DNA of 64,000 nt from Thalassotalea atypica (GTDB lineage: Bacteria > Pseudomonadota > Gammaproteobacteria > Enterobacterales > Alteromonadaceae): contig NZ_AP027364.1 of assembly GCF_030295975.1 (NCBI RefSeq), positions 3,782,001 through 3,846,000 on the forward strand. The letters run 5' to 3'. Every line of letters begins with the position of its first letter. The stretch's first letter is position 1. Below the pieces are notes generated by a model, which made no database searches, had not been told where the DNA came from, and worked only from the letters and a program-made list of their open reading frames with translations. Made by a program: the position numbers and the translations under genes. Positions 19,414 to 28,436 of the stretch are shown here, piece after piece.

Positions 19414-19623
19414 TGATGATATCGATTGCCGCTACATTAGATTATAACAATGGCAGTGGATGGGTAAATGCATGGCCTCAGGCTTACTAAAGGAGTAGCA
19501 TACCAAGTGGTTATATTGAAATAACTGTACCGATTAATCAAACTGGCAATATCCAGTTAAGATGGGGAGTCCATGGAACTATAGGCTTGATTATTGAAGA
19601 CGTTGAAATTAACCGATTGTAAG
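19414..19623 (+). pseudogene. Remnant of a beta-sandwich/carbohydrate-binding protein gene
   Basis: One plus-strand frame reads 'MISIAATLDYNNGSGWVNAW', a stop at 19483-19485, then 'IPSGYIEITVPINQTGNIQL' and 'RWGVHGTIGLIIEDVEINRL' before a second stop. The alternating hydrophobic pattern and closing '(I/L)EDVEI..L' are typical of C-terminal beta-sandwich carbohydrate-binding modules. Only ~70 residues remain, broken by an internal stop, so it is a remnant. The family cannot be named. Confidence 0.45.
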
Positions 19624-19719
19624 CTTCATGTGTCATAAACTATTATTCAATATAGTGAAATCGTGAGCGATATTTAATAGTATCTATACTAAAGAGCTTG
19701 TCCTTAAATTAAATATCAT

Positions 19720-20262
19720 ATGATGCCAGCAAATTCAAAAAATAGCGGTTTTACTCTAATAGAGTTAGTTGTAGTTATTGTTATACTGGGTATATTGGCT
19801 GCCACAGCGGCCCCCAAATTTATGGACCTAACCAAAGATGCTAAAGCGGCTAACCTCGAAGCTATAGCAGGGGCAATGAGAAGTGGTCTTCAATTAATAC
19901 ACTCTCAAGCCGTAATTGATGGTCAAAATAATGACTCGGGTGTGATCCAATTTAATGGGACAGACATATCACTTTATAATGGGTATCCATCTGTGCATGG
20001 CAGTGATAGCTTTGTAGAGATTAATACACAGGTAAAAGCTTGGTTGGATATCGATGTTGTTGATCGAAATACTGCTAATAATAACAGAAATGCAGCTATA
20101 TTTTTCACAGATAAATCATCAGCGAACAATCAAATTTATATTTTCTTTACTGCAGATTATGACCAAAAAAGTGTCAATTTTAAATGTCATGTGCTCTATG
20201 AAAATCCGGAATCTGATAATCCAGAGAAGCCGATAGTTAATATTGAAGCGAGTGATTGTTAA
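19720..20262 (+). CDS. Type IV pilin-like/pseudopilin protein (MshA-like)
   Basis: The 180-residue protein has a short leader and the prepilin peptidase site in 'SGFTLIELVVVIVILGILAA' (cleavage before Phe, Glu at +5). The N-terminal hydrophobic helix is followed by 'PKFMDLTKDAKAANLEAIAG', very like MSHA pilins. C-terminal cysteines (KCHVLYE...ASDC) could form the usual pilin disulfide loop. No pilus assembly genes are nearby, so it is an orphan major or minor pilin relying on machinery encoded elsewhere. ATG 19720 or the next codon (19723) can serve as start. Confidence 0.88.
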   Translation: MMPANSKNSGFTLIELVVVIVILGILAATAAPKFMDLTKDAKAANLEAIAGAMRSGLQLIHSQAVIDGQNNDSGVIQFNGTDISLYNGYPSVHGSDSFVEINTQVKAWLDIDVVDRNTANNNRNAAIFFTDKSSANNQIYIFFTADYDQKSVNFKCHVLYENPESDNPEKPIVNIEASDC

Positions 20263-20336
20263 TAAGTGATAGTCAGTTTTACAAATTACTCAAACTATAG
20301 TGTCAATCGTATTTCACAAAGAGACTTAAAAATATA

Positions 20337-21076
20337 ATGTATGCTTTGATAAAAAAAAACTCACTAAAAGCACTATTTGCTTAATATTATTCTTTTTACC
20401 TACGGCATATGCAGCAGGAGATGCTCTGTCGATTTCCATCTCAACTTCCAATATTGAAGGCTCATGTGCAGCCACTATCCTAACAAAAGCATACAGTGAG
20501 ATAGGCTACCAACTCATATTTCATGAAATACCAGCACAAAGAGCGTTAGTGGAGGCAAATAGGGGGCATCTTGACGGCGTAATGAATAGAATTGCTGGGC
20601 TTGACGAGTATTATTCAAGCTTGGTCCGTATACCTACCCCAATTTGCATTAATACCTATGCTCTTTATATGCTCTCAGGTAGTACTTTGAAGTCCCCTCA
20701 AGAAATTAATACTAAATCCCTAGGCATAAAAAAAGGCAATACCCCCCTTGAAAATATTTTTAAAAATTTTTCACTTTTTAAAGCAACCTCTTATCAACAA
20801 TTAATCAATATGCTAATAACTAAACGTTTAGATGCGATTGCAATGAGTGAAGCCGCTTTTACAAACGCAATACGCAATATAAAACACACCGAATCAACAA
20901 AAAATATTATCAGAGTAGAGTACCCATTTCCGATTTATTACGGCTATAATTATTTACATAAAAAACACGTTAATTTAATTCCATTAATTAGTGAAAAATT
21001 AGCAAACTTTGAAAGTAATGGCTTCATTAAAAAAGCGAACGAAGAACATAGAAACTACATTTTAAATGGGCAATAA
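20337..21076 (+). pseudogene. Periplasmic substrate-binding protein (SBP_bac_3-like), frameshifted at an A9 tract
   Basis: The main frame encodes a solute-binding-protein fold ('ALSISISTSNIEGSCAATI', 'IPAQRALVEANRGHLDGVMN', 'LGIKKGNTP', 'RLDAIAMSEAAF') up to the stop at 21076. No start codon exists in this frame after the stop at 20327. ATG 20337 begins MYALIKK in another frame. Adding one A to the nine-A run at 20351-20359 would join it to KKLTKSTICLILFFLPTAYA, a complete signal peptide. So the gene is either disrupted by a one-base indel, switched by slippage, or the base count is a sequencing error. Such stand-alone proteins of ~245 residues are common in Alteromonadales; the ligand is unknown. 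Confidence 0.75.
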
Positions 21077-21163
21077 AAATAATTGTAAAGTACACCTTTA
21101 ATCGGCTCTTTGAACGGTTCAAAATATCCTAGACGTTTTCTTGGTTAGTCTGGTCAATTCAAC

Positions 21164-21197
21164 ATGAGTTATCAACTAAGTAACATTGATAACTCAT
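21164..21197 (-). terminator. 12-bp hairpin downstream of sialidase 2
   Basis: ATGAGTTATCAA pairs perfectly with TTGATAACTCAT around a 10-nt loop, 25 bp past the sialidase stop. The U tract on the minus strand is poor, so termination may be weak or factor-dependent. Confidence 0.45.
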
Positions 21198-21222
21198 TAA
21201 AATAATTACTACTTATTAACTA

Positions 21223-24051
21223 TTATTGAATCTCACTCAATTCAAAGTTCATGAATTTAAGCAATGTATTGCCCGTCGCTTCATAGATAATACCTATTGA
21301 ACCATCATCTAATTTAATAATATCTGAATATGCTGTAAAACCATAAACAAGCTGATGCGGCGTACCAAAACTCACACCTTCATCAAAACTTGACCAAATA
21401 GCTAAGTTACTACGGTTAGGGCCTGACGATGTTCCCATAGGGCCAGATACAAGAATGCGATTTTCACTATCTCCTGAACGAACGGCTGAATAGCGCGTCA
21501 TACCTAGATCTACTTTAGATACTGCAAGATCATGGGTAGTTTGTACCCATGTTTCACCACCATCAGTACTTAAGAAGTGATAACGCGTACCCGAAGCGCC
21601 ACCGTCATTTCGAGCTGATAACAGTAATGAGCCATCAGTTAATTCAACCATATCAGCTTCAGTTGGACCGGATACAGGTGTAAAACTACCTTTTTCCCAT
21701 GTTATGCCACCATCATCACTAAATATAGTAGCAACATAAAAGTTCGAATTACCGGCGCGGATAATAGCAGGGAAAATCATACGGCCATTATTATTACCTT
21801 GTCCGGTTGTTTGCCATTGTAATTGAATACCTTGTCCAGGGCCTGGATTAATAGAGCGCCAAGTTGGATCTTTGACTTGCGAAGTAACATCTACAGGAGC
21901 GCCCCAAGTAACACCATTGTCGGTACTTGCACGATAGAACAAAAAGTTGTCGTCTTCTGGTCCAACACAATTACCATTTTGCGCACACAAATCAGGCCAT
22001 TGAACATAGAATACATAAACCGTATTCGTTGCTTTATCAACAAAAGGACGAGGATCTGAATAATCATAAGCAGAGTCTTCATGAAGCACCTGTACTGGTA
22101 ACCAGTTTCTCCCATTATCAATTGAACGCTTTAACGAAATGTTAATTTGACCTGCTTGCCCTGGATCGGCACCGCTAGGTCGACCTTCAATGAAGGCAAG
22201 TAAAGTACCATCTCCTGATTGAACCATTGCTGGAATACGATAATTACTTGTACCGTCAACACCTTCTTGACCGCCTTGAAAAACAATACTTTCAAAAATA
22301 GCAGGCCCTGTACCAAAGGTTTCGAAGCTTACTTCTCGATAATTAGCAATACCATTCGTACCTGACGAACCATTCCCCCAAACAATAACATTTTGACTGC
22401 TAGCGGAGCCCGACCATGTTTCAATATCTGTTCCATCAAAGCTGAAAGTAGCAAGCCCTGTTGCTACATCAAAAGATGTTTCATATGTATGGTATTGGTC
22501 GGCACCTGTAGTACTAACTAAGGTATGTGAAGATCCACCTTCTAAGTTTGCAACTAAATCACCATTACCGTTAATGCTTAATGAGATTAAAAAGCGTTGC
22601 AAACCATTTGCGTAATAATCAGTGATTGAACTCCCCGATACTACTCGGCTCGTTGTTGTCATTTTCCAGCCTAAATTGGCTGCATCAGTATTTACTTGCA
22701 ACGAAGGAGTAACTTCCCATTCTGCTCGCCCGCCAGTTCCATTGGCTTGCCATGCAGGTTGACCTTGATCAGTAACGATACTGCCACTTCCTGAGTCGGC
22801 AGAATCATTGATCCAACCCACATTTACCGGATCGGTATCTATAGCGCTATCAAAACTTGCTACAATTGTAGATAGTGTTGTTAAATCTTCAGCCTGATCA
22901 TTAGTCATCACATTAGCATAAACGCGAGTATCATAAATATTGCCATTGAAATACCACTGCCCCCCATTCAAGTCATAGTTACGGCCAATATTCATAGAAT
23001 TTAACGAGGATACTGTATTAATAAAGCTGGTATCTGCACTAGTAAACGCAAGGCTACCATCAACATATATTTTTGTACCTTCACTATTTACCATTATCAG
23101 GGCTTTATGTTCTTGATTATCATTGTAGGTGGTGATGGTTTTTGAGTCATTTACAAAAGAGCCATTATTACGAGCATGAACACGTAATGTTCCGTCACCA
23201 TTAATTACTAACGCAAATTCACTTGAGTCGTTAGATGAATCCGAGACACTAAATAATGTAGCAGTTGTACCACTTGCTTTAAAATGAGTGTAAATACTAC
23301 CTTGTGCTAGATTTTCCACTAAAGGTAAATCGCCATCTACCGCTGAATACTGGCCGTTTCCATCAAATGTTAAACTTGAAGTATCCCATTGTGCTAAGGG
23401 GGAAAGTGCAGCTGGGGTAAGAATTTCAAAGGAGATATTCTTGTAGTGCGCAATACCATCAATGCCTGTAGAGCCATTTCCCCATGCAATGATGTTCTGT
23501 CCACTTGACGACCCACTCCATGCTGAATCGATGACAACACCATCAAAGCTAAAAGTAGCTAAATTAGTACTCGCGTCAAATTCAACCGCATAATCATGAT
23601 AAGCATCACTACCTGTGCCACTAACTAATGTATGATTACCGCCGCCCTCAAGTGATACCATCAAATCGCCAGCAGCATTGACGCTTAATATGGGGAGGAA
23701 GCGTAATGAACCATTTGAATAATAATCAGTAATGTAAGCACCAGAAGCTATTCTACTTGTCCAAGTCATTTTCCAACCACTTGTGGTGGCTTCTATGTTA
23801 TTTTGGCTGCTGGGCACATAACTCCATTGCGCACGTCCAGACGTTCCATCGGCCTTCCAACTTTCTGAGCCTAAGTCTTGCACTAACGTTCCTTGGGCTT
23901 GTTGATTACTAAAATCAGTCCAGCCTTGTACTGTTGGCGCTGTTGATGCACTAGCGTCATAACTGACGATAACAATATCAGCATAAGCTGTACTCCATAT
24001 AAAACTGCATGATGTGAGTAAAACACCACATGCTTTAACTATTCTTCTCAT
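21223..24051 (-). CDS. Exo-alpha-sialidase GH33 with two NanH-type lectin domains and a LamG/CBM40-like domain (sialidase 2)
   Basis: The 942-residue secreted protein is a close full-length paralog of 12703-15546. Its order is signal peptide (~24), lectin A (~25-215), LamG/CBM40-like (~220-385, 'SEFALVINGDGTLRVHARNN'), lectin B (~395-580) and GH33 propeller (~585-942). Catalytic features are 'NYRIPAMV', 'EGRPSGADPG', 'GPGQGIQLQW', 'GRMIFPAII', 'TRYSAVRSGDSENRI' and 'GIIYEATGN'. In the conserved 'GPGHGI' loop the His is Gln (GPGQGI), which may alter substrate fit. Asp boxes include 'SIDNGRNW' and 'SDDGGITW'. Two such enzymes in one island suggest linkage or acceptor specialisation after duplication. 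Confidence 0.93.
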   Translation of the reverse strand: MRRIVKACGVLLTSCSFIWSTAYADIVIVSYDASASTAPTVQGWTDFSNQQAQGTLVQDLGSESWKADGTSGRAQWSYVPSSQNNIEATTSGWKMTWTSRIASGAYITDYYSNGSLRFLPILSVNAAGDLMVSLEGGGNHTLVSGTGSDAYHDYAVEFDASTNLATFSFDGVVIDSAWSGSSSGQNIIAWGNGSTGIDGIAHYKNISFEILTPAALSPLAQWDTSSLTFDGNGQYSAVDGDLPLVENLAQGSIYTHFKASGTTATLFSVSDSSNDSSEFALVINGDGTLRVHARNNGSFVNDSKTITTYNDNQEHKALIMVNSEGTKIYVDGSLAFTSADTSFINTVSSLNSMNIGRNYDLNGGQWYFNGNIYDTRVYANVMTNDQAEDLTTLSTIVASFDSAIDTDPVNVGWINDSADSGSGSIVTDQGQPAWQANGTGGRAEWEVTPSLQVNTDAANLGWKMTTTSRVVSGSSITDYYANGLQRFLISLSINGNGDLVANLEGGSSHTLVSTTGADQYHTYETSFDVATGLATFSFDGTDIETWSGSASSQNVIVWGNGSSGTNGIANYREVSFETFGTGPAIFESIVFQGGQEGVDGTSNYRIPAMVQSGDGTLLAFIEGRPSGADPGQAGQINISLKRSIDNGRNWLPVQVLHEDSAYDYSDPRPFVDKATNTVYVFYVQWPDLCAQNGNCVGPEDDNFLFYRASTDNGVTWGAPVDVTSQVKDPTWRSINPGPGQGIQLQWQTTGQGNNNGRMIFPAIIRAGNSNFYVATIFSDDGGITWEKGSFTPVSGPTEADMVELTDGSLLLSARNDGGASGTRYHFLSTDGGETWVQTTHDLAVSKVDLGMTRYSAVRSGDSENRILVSGPMGTSSGPNRSNLAIWSSFDEGVSFGTPHQLVYGFTAYSDIIKLDDGSIGIIYEATGNTLLKFMNFELSEIQ

Positions 24052-24152
24052 AATAAAATTATCCTTTTTATTCCATTTGTTTTGAAAGCACTTAGTTAGC
24101 TAGTGCTAATGTAACTGGCGTTTAAATAAGCAGTATCAATACGTTGAAATAA

Positions 24153-24197
24153 CATATATACAAGCTATTACATATCAACCTATTACACCAACATAAG
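24153..24197 (-). promoter_or_regulatory. Degenerate copies of the island operator upstream of sialidase 2
   Basis: The minus strand reads CTTATGTTGGTGTAATAGGT, then TGATATGTAATAG and CTTGTATATATG. The core GGTGTAATAGGTTGATATG matches the GGTRTGATAGGTT consensus with one or two substitutions. It lies ~100-145 bp upstream of the start. Confidence 0.45.
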
Positions 24198-24498
24198 AAC
24201 ATGTGAACAAAAAACATACAAGATATTTCGGTATAACAGCGTCACTACGTAATGACTTAACAGCTAATTATAGTTAGTTAATTTGTAAAAATTTTCGGTG
24301 GGTAGTGCAATGAGTAATATTGTTACAGTGCTCAATACAAAAGAAACGAGTAACAATAGAAGTCACGTTATAAAGCGCATGAGCACGATAAAAATGGTTA
24401 TTGGATTATTAAAAGGTATTTTGGGAACCTCTTAAATCAAAGGTTTAGCAAAAAAAATAATTTATGAAATATGGAATATAATGAAAGACGAAACATAT
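24198..24498. other. Intergenic stretch with one unsupported small frame
   Basis: A 41-codon plus-strand frame (24310-24435, beginning MSNIVTVLNTK) has no clear ribosome site and no recognisable family. I see no other gene, repeat or RNA in this stretch. Confidence 0.3.
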
Positions 24499-24533
24499 AA
24501 AAAAGCCTAATCAAATACAGACTAGGCTTTTTT
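24499..24533 (-). terminator. Rho-independent terminator of TonB receptor 2
   Basis: AAAAAAGCCTA pairs with TAGGCTTTTTT. On the minus strand the stem ends in a run of T residues, ~60 bp past the receptor stop at 24592. It is symmetrical and could work in both directions. Confidence 0.75.
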
Positions 24534-24591
24534 ATCGTTTTAAATGCATCCTACTCATTAACAGAGGTAAGGCATAGTTTAAATTCTAGGA

Positions 24592-27477
24592 TTAAAAAGT
24601 TAATTTTAATCCAGCGAATATTGTACGACCTACCACGTCATAAGCTCTTGGCTCAGTATTAGTACCTATAGAAGCACCACGTACTAAGATATCAGGTTGC
24701 TCGTCAAATAAGTTGTTTGCACCAACATAAACATTTAACGAATCCATCATTTGATAACTAGCAGTCATATCTAAATACATTACAGCATCCATGGTATTTA
24801 AGTCTTCTGTGTAACCACCGTTATCAGCATCAAGATATGCTTCTGTTTCGCTGCGATAGGTTAACTGAGCAAAAAGATTAAAGTCTTCAGTAATATCATA
24901 CGAAGCATTCGCCGTAAGGTTTATTTCAGGGAACTGTGGACGACCTGCAAACTCTTCAACCCCGCCAACAGTTTCTTGGGTGTAATCACCTAAAAAGTTA
25001 GCATTCAAGTTTAACGATAATTCATCTATTGGTGAATAAGCTACTTTAAGATCAATACCGTTTGTAGAGATTGTGTCGGCGTTAATTGGTGTGGTAGTTA
25101 AAAATAAAATTGGACCTTGATTAACATCTCTGGTCAAGTTTCCACCACATGTTGCATCAAAGCTACTAGGAGCAACTTCATGACATCGCTCAACAAAAAT
25201 AGGGGCACTTACTGTAGCGATACCATCTTCTATTTCAATATCATAATAATCAATTGAAATAGACACGTTATCTAATGGCGTAAATACTGCTCCTAGTGTA
25301 AATGAGTTAGCTGTTTCTTCTTGTAACTCTACAGAGCCGGTCTTTTTAACCTGAGTATTATTAAGCTCAGAGCCCCCTAGCTCATACACACCACCATTTG
25401 CAGCCATACGCTTAGCAATTGCGTCAATAGAAGCACAGTTTACATCGATATTGCTAGAGCCTGTATCTGTTGCGCCATTACAAGCATCAGTCGTTGTAGG
25501 CCCTACAGAGGTTGCGCCAGATGCGAATAAGTTACTAATATTAGGCGCACGCACTGAACTTGATACTTCGGTACGTAAAAACAACCAATCATTAACTGGT
25601 GCATCAAGACCTAAACGGTAAGTAAAGGTTGTACCAACAGTAGAGTAATCAGCAACACGACCCGCCAAACTTACGTTTAACCAGTCTGCTACTGGTATAT
25701 ATAGCTCACCAAAGGCTTCTGCAACATCAAAATCACCTTTGATAGCCTGAACTGCAGGCCCCCGCGCTAGACCCATTTGACGGAAACTATCCGGCGTTTC
25801 TATAGCTTCTTCTTTTCTGTATTCAATACCAACAGCAAAGCCCATATCAGCGAAGTCTAACTCACCAGAAAGAACGCTAGTGATAACTGTTTGCTCAACT
25901 TTTGCAATTTGGCTTGCATCAATTTGAATATATTCCATTGCTTCTTCAGAGAAGCCTACAATACCGGCTTGGCCAGCTAAGCTATCTTCCGTGCTAAATG
26001 GGTTTACTGGTATACAGCCTTCAATTCTAGCAAGTTCATTAGCACACTGATAACCACCATTACCATCAGGCTCAATAGTTACCGCTTCACGCATATGAGG
26101 CAAAAATGTTTCACCTGTCATAACGTATGATGAATTAGTAACACCGTAAGTTCCGCTAGTCTTCCATTCCATATCGTTATCTAAAATGTAGCTATAACTA
26201 CCAGCAACACGGAAAGTATCGCGACTGTTATTAACTCCACGTTCACCAAATTCCCATAAACGTCGGTTAGTTCTTACATTAGAAAGGCTAGTATCACCAT
26301 CATTAGCATTCATTGCAGCAACAAGCTGTGCACCTGCACTACTTCCGACAAAGTATGGACTTGTCGCGACATCTATGGGGTTAGTACCACCAGCTCCTGT
26401 TCTAAAGAGGTTACCATTCACATCAATTGGCGCTTCTTCTATCGCTGTTGATGCCGTTGTTGATGCATAGTTAACTTCAAACTCAGCACTAGAGTTATCA
26501 GAAATATCAAAACTAATACCTGTTGCAATAGTAAAGCGTTCATATGGTGTAACTATAGTACGGCCAGCATGTTGGTTATCAAAATCAGTAGTACCGATAC
26601 GATTATAATTACTATCAAGTAATGGTTGATTTGTATTAAACGCGTCACCATTACCGAAAATATTCACGTCTCCATAACCAAGAAATGCACCGTCTACATG
26701 GTTAGGGCCATTGCGCACAGCAAGTGAGTCTCTTAAACCATCACCCGTAGTATCAAGGAATCTCAATTCATTAGCCGCGAAGTCTCTGTCCCTTGACATA
26801 AGCGAGTCTTGTTTTGAAAAACCAGCAGAAATCCAAGCATTTCCAGCATCAAAGTTTTTACCGTAGGTAAAGTCAATGTTAGTTTTCTCAGCACCTTTAT
26901 CGGCACTTGATCCCATAGCATTGACTTCAAAGCCTTCAAATTCTTTTTTAGTAATAATATTAATAACACCAGCAACTGCATCCGAGCCATAAATAGCAGA
27001 TTGACCACCGGTTAATACATCAACTCGTTCTATAATTGCTGTAGGGATTGAGTTTAAATCAACGCCGTAGCCATTGTTAGCCGATACTCCTGAAACATAA
27101 CGACGACCATTAACTAATACTAACGTACGCTCTTGCCCTAAATTACGTAAAGCTGCTGTTGCAACACCAACATCGCCCGCGCCACCGCCAACAGATACGT
27201 TGCCAGATGAACCATTCATCTGCGAGGTAACCGATGGTACATTGCTCAATGCATCGCCAACAGAGATAGCACCAATACCTTCTATGGCTTCTTTGCCGAT
27301 TTCTGTGATAGGTGATGATGACGTAAAGTTTGCACTACCTTTGAATATATTTGATCCCGTAACTTGAATGCGTTCAATTTCTTTTATGTCTTCCGCAGCC
27401 ATTACTGTTGGACTAAGCAACGCAGCAATACAAATAGATAATGCCTTTTTATGGAATATTTTTTTATTGGTTTTCAT
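24592..27477 (-). CDS. TonB-dependent outer-membrane receptor (sialoglycan island, receptor 2)
   Basis: I place the start at ATG 27477 (961 residues), because AGAAGGGAAG sits just upstream of it. A longer frame from 27525 has no such site. A signal peptide ends at VMAA, then 'IERIQVTGSNI' is a possible TonB box. Plug motifs 'ALRNLGQERTLVLVNGRRYV' and 'IYGSDAVAGVINIITKK' follow, and the barrel ends in 'TIFAGLKLTF'. It is paralogous to receptor 1 at 5747-8638, with similar loops containing paired cysteines ('CANELARIEGCIPVNPFS'). It probably imports sialylated or desialylated oligosaccharides. It is monocistronic, with its own terminator and an upstream island operator. Confidence 0.93.
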   Translation of the reverse strand: MKTNKKIFHKKALSICIAALLSPTVMAAEDIKEIERIQVTGSNIFKGSANFTSSSPITEIGKEAIEGIGAISVGDALSNVPSVTSQMNGSSGNVSVGGGAGDVGVATAALRNLGQERTLVLVNGRRYVSGVSANNGYGVDLNSIPTAIIERVDVLTGGQSAIYGSDAVAGVINIITKKEFEGFEVNAMGSSADKGAEKTNIDFTYGKNFDAGNAWISAGFSKQDSLMSRDRDFAANELRFLDTTGDGLRDSLAVRNGPNHVDGAFLGYGDVNIFGNGDAFNTNQPLLDSNYNRIGTTDFDNQHAGRTIVTPYERFTIATGISFDISDNSSAEFEVNYASTTASTAIEEAPIDVNGNLFRTGAGGTNPIDVATSPYFVGSSAGAQLVAAMNANDGDTSLSNVRTNRRLWEFGERGVNNSRDTFRVAGSYSYILDNDMEWKTSGTYGVTNSSYVMTGETFLPHMREAVTIEPDGNGGYQCANELARIEGCIPVNPFSTEDSLAGQAGIVGFSEEAMEYIQIDASQIAKVEQTVITSVLSGELDFADMGFAVGIEYRKEEAIETPDSFRQMGLARGPAVQAIKGDFDVAEAFGELYIPVADWLNVSLAGRVADYSTVGTTFTYRLGLDAPVNDWLFLRTEVSSSVRAPNISNLFASGATSVGPTTTDACNGATDTGSSNIDVNCASIDAIAKRMAANGGVYELGGSELNNTQVKKTGSVELQEETANSFTLGAVFTPLDNVSISIDYYDIEIEDGIATVSAPIFVERCHEVAPSSFDATCGGNLTRDVNQGPILFLTTTPINADTISTNGIDLKVAYSPIDELSLNLNANFLGDYTQETVGGVEEFAGRPQFPEINLTANASYDITEDFNLFAQLTYRSETEAYLDADNGGYTEDLNTMDAVMYLDMTASYQMMDSLNVYVGANNLFDEQPDILVRGASIGTNTEPRAYDVVGRTIFAGLKLTF

Positions 27478-27520
27478 GACTTCCCTTCTTATATACACGT
27501 TTTTATTTTTGAGTATGGAC

Positions 27521-27567
27521 ACCAACCTCCCGTGTCACACAGTTAACCTATCACACCATCATACTGC
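27521..27567 (-). promoter_or_regulatory. Island operator repeats upstream of TonB receptor 2
   Basis: The minus strand reads AGTATGATGGTGTGATAGGT, then TAACTGTGTGACACGGGAGG and TTGGTGTC. Three or four GTRTGA units at ~9-bp steps share the exact string GGTGTGATAGGTT-type core with other sites. They lie 45-90 bp upstream of the ATG. Confidence 0.55.
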
Positions 27568-27859
27568 TCACAACGTGTTTATTTGATAAATAAAAAGCAT
27601 AATAATTACAGAAACTTACGAAGGGTTTAATATTAAAGAATTCAGTTGAGCAGCATTTGGCGAATTAAAAATGTATCGAGATTGGTGTTGAGGAGTGGCT
27701 ATGCCTTCCTTTCTGTGACGCTAAAATAAAGGTAATTCGTATTTTATTGCCGTAGAAATGATGACATAAGCTGAACACTTCATAGCCCTGAATTACAGTT
27801 TATGATACCGGTAGAAACTTTTTATTTTCCCTGAACAAGGCAGGTATGTTTTCCGTTAA

Positions 27860-28090
27860 TATAATAAGTATGCTCAACAGCTCCATGAAAACAGTGCTCC
27901 AGAACATATAGCCCTATTGTGCTATTTCATACCCTATATACTTTTAGGTCTGCTCATTATCTATTTGATATATCGATTAATAGAGAGGATATACGGCTCT
28001 GTCACTAACGACATTATTAATACACCTAACAACATTGAACAACTGATTAAAGAGGAGAATGGCTACCTTGGCAGAAGCAAAAACAACTAA
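27860..28090 (+). pseudogene. Membrane-protein gene fragment without start
   Basis: A plus-strand frame after a stop at 27857 reads 'YNKYAQQLHENSAPEHIALL', 'CYFIPYILLGLLIIYLIYRL', then 'IERIYGSVTNDIINTPNNIE' and ends 'GYLGRSKNN'. It contains one clear transmembrane helix and a polar tail but no ATG, so it looks like the C-terminus of a lost gene. No family recognised. The rest of 27600-28190 shows nothing else I can support. Confidence 0.35.
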
Positions 28091-28189
28091 TAAGATATAA
28101 ACGGAAAATATACTGTGAATGGTATTTTGTGTAGGGTCTACATGACTTTGTAAAGTAATTGAGAAATATTGGTACTAAATTTTAGACAT

Positions 28190-28213
28190 AAAAAAACCTT
28201 GTATAAACAAGGT
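28190..28213 (-). terminator. Terminator of tRNA-Leu
   Basis: ACCTTGT/ACAAGGT stem with an ATAA loop, followed on the minus strand by TTTTTT. It lies 7 bp past the tRNA CCA end. Confidence 0.85.
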
Positions 28214-28220
28214 CTTTATA

Positions 28221-28305
28221 TGGTACCGGAGGACGGACTTGAACCGTCACGCTCGAAAGCAACGGATTTTGAATCCGTCGTGTCTACCAATTCCACCACT
28301 CCGGC
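28221..28305 (-). tRNA. tRNA-Leu (anticodon CAA)
   Basis: The 85-nt gene begins GCCGGAGTGGTGGAATTGGT and ends in encoded CCA at 28221-28223. The acceptor stem GCCGGAG pairs with CTCCGGT, with a terminal G-T wobble. The anticodon loop TTCAAAA has CAA at 28269-28271, and the long variable arm expected for a class II leucine tRNA is present. The T arm reads GACGG TTCAAGT CCGTC. It decodes UUG. Confidence 0.96.
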
Positions 28306-28344
28306 GACACATGACTAAAAGCAAGCTTGCTTGAAGTGATTGGC

Positions 28345-28372
28345 ATTATACGAGAATTGAAACGTCAATCAA
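28345..28372 (-). promoter_or_regulatory. Sigma70 promoter of tRNA-Leu
   Basis: On the minus strand, TTGATT and TATAAT are separated by 16 bp. The -10 box lies 39 nt upstream of the mature tRNA 5' end, leaving room for a short leader. Confidence 0.7.
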
Positions 28373-28436
28373 CAGTTTTATCTGTATAGTTTAGCGAATG
28401 AAGAGTGTTTGCTTAATTTTTATGCTATATAATTGC

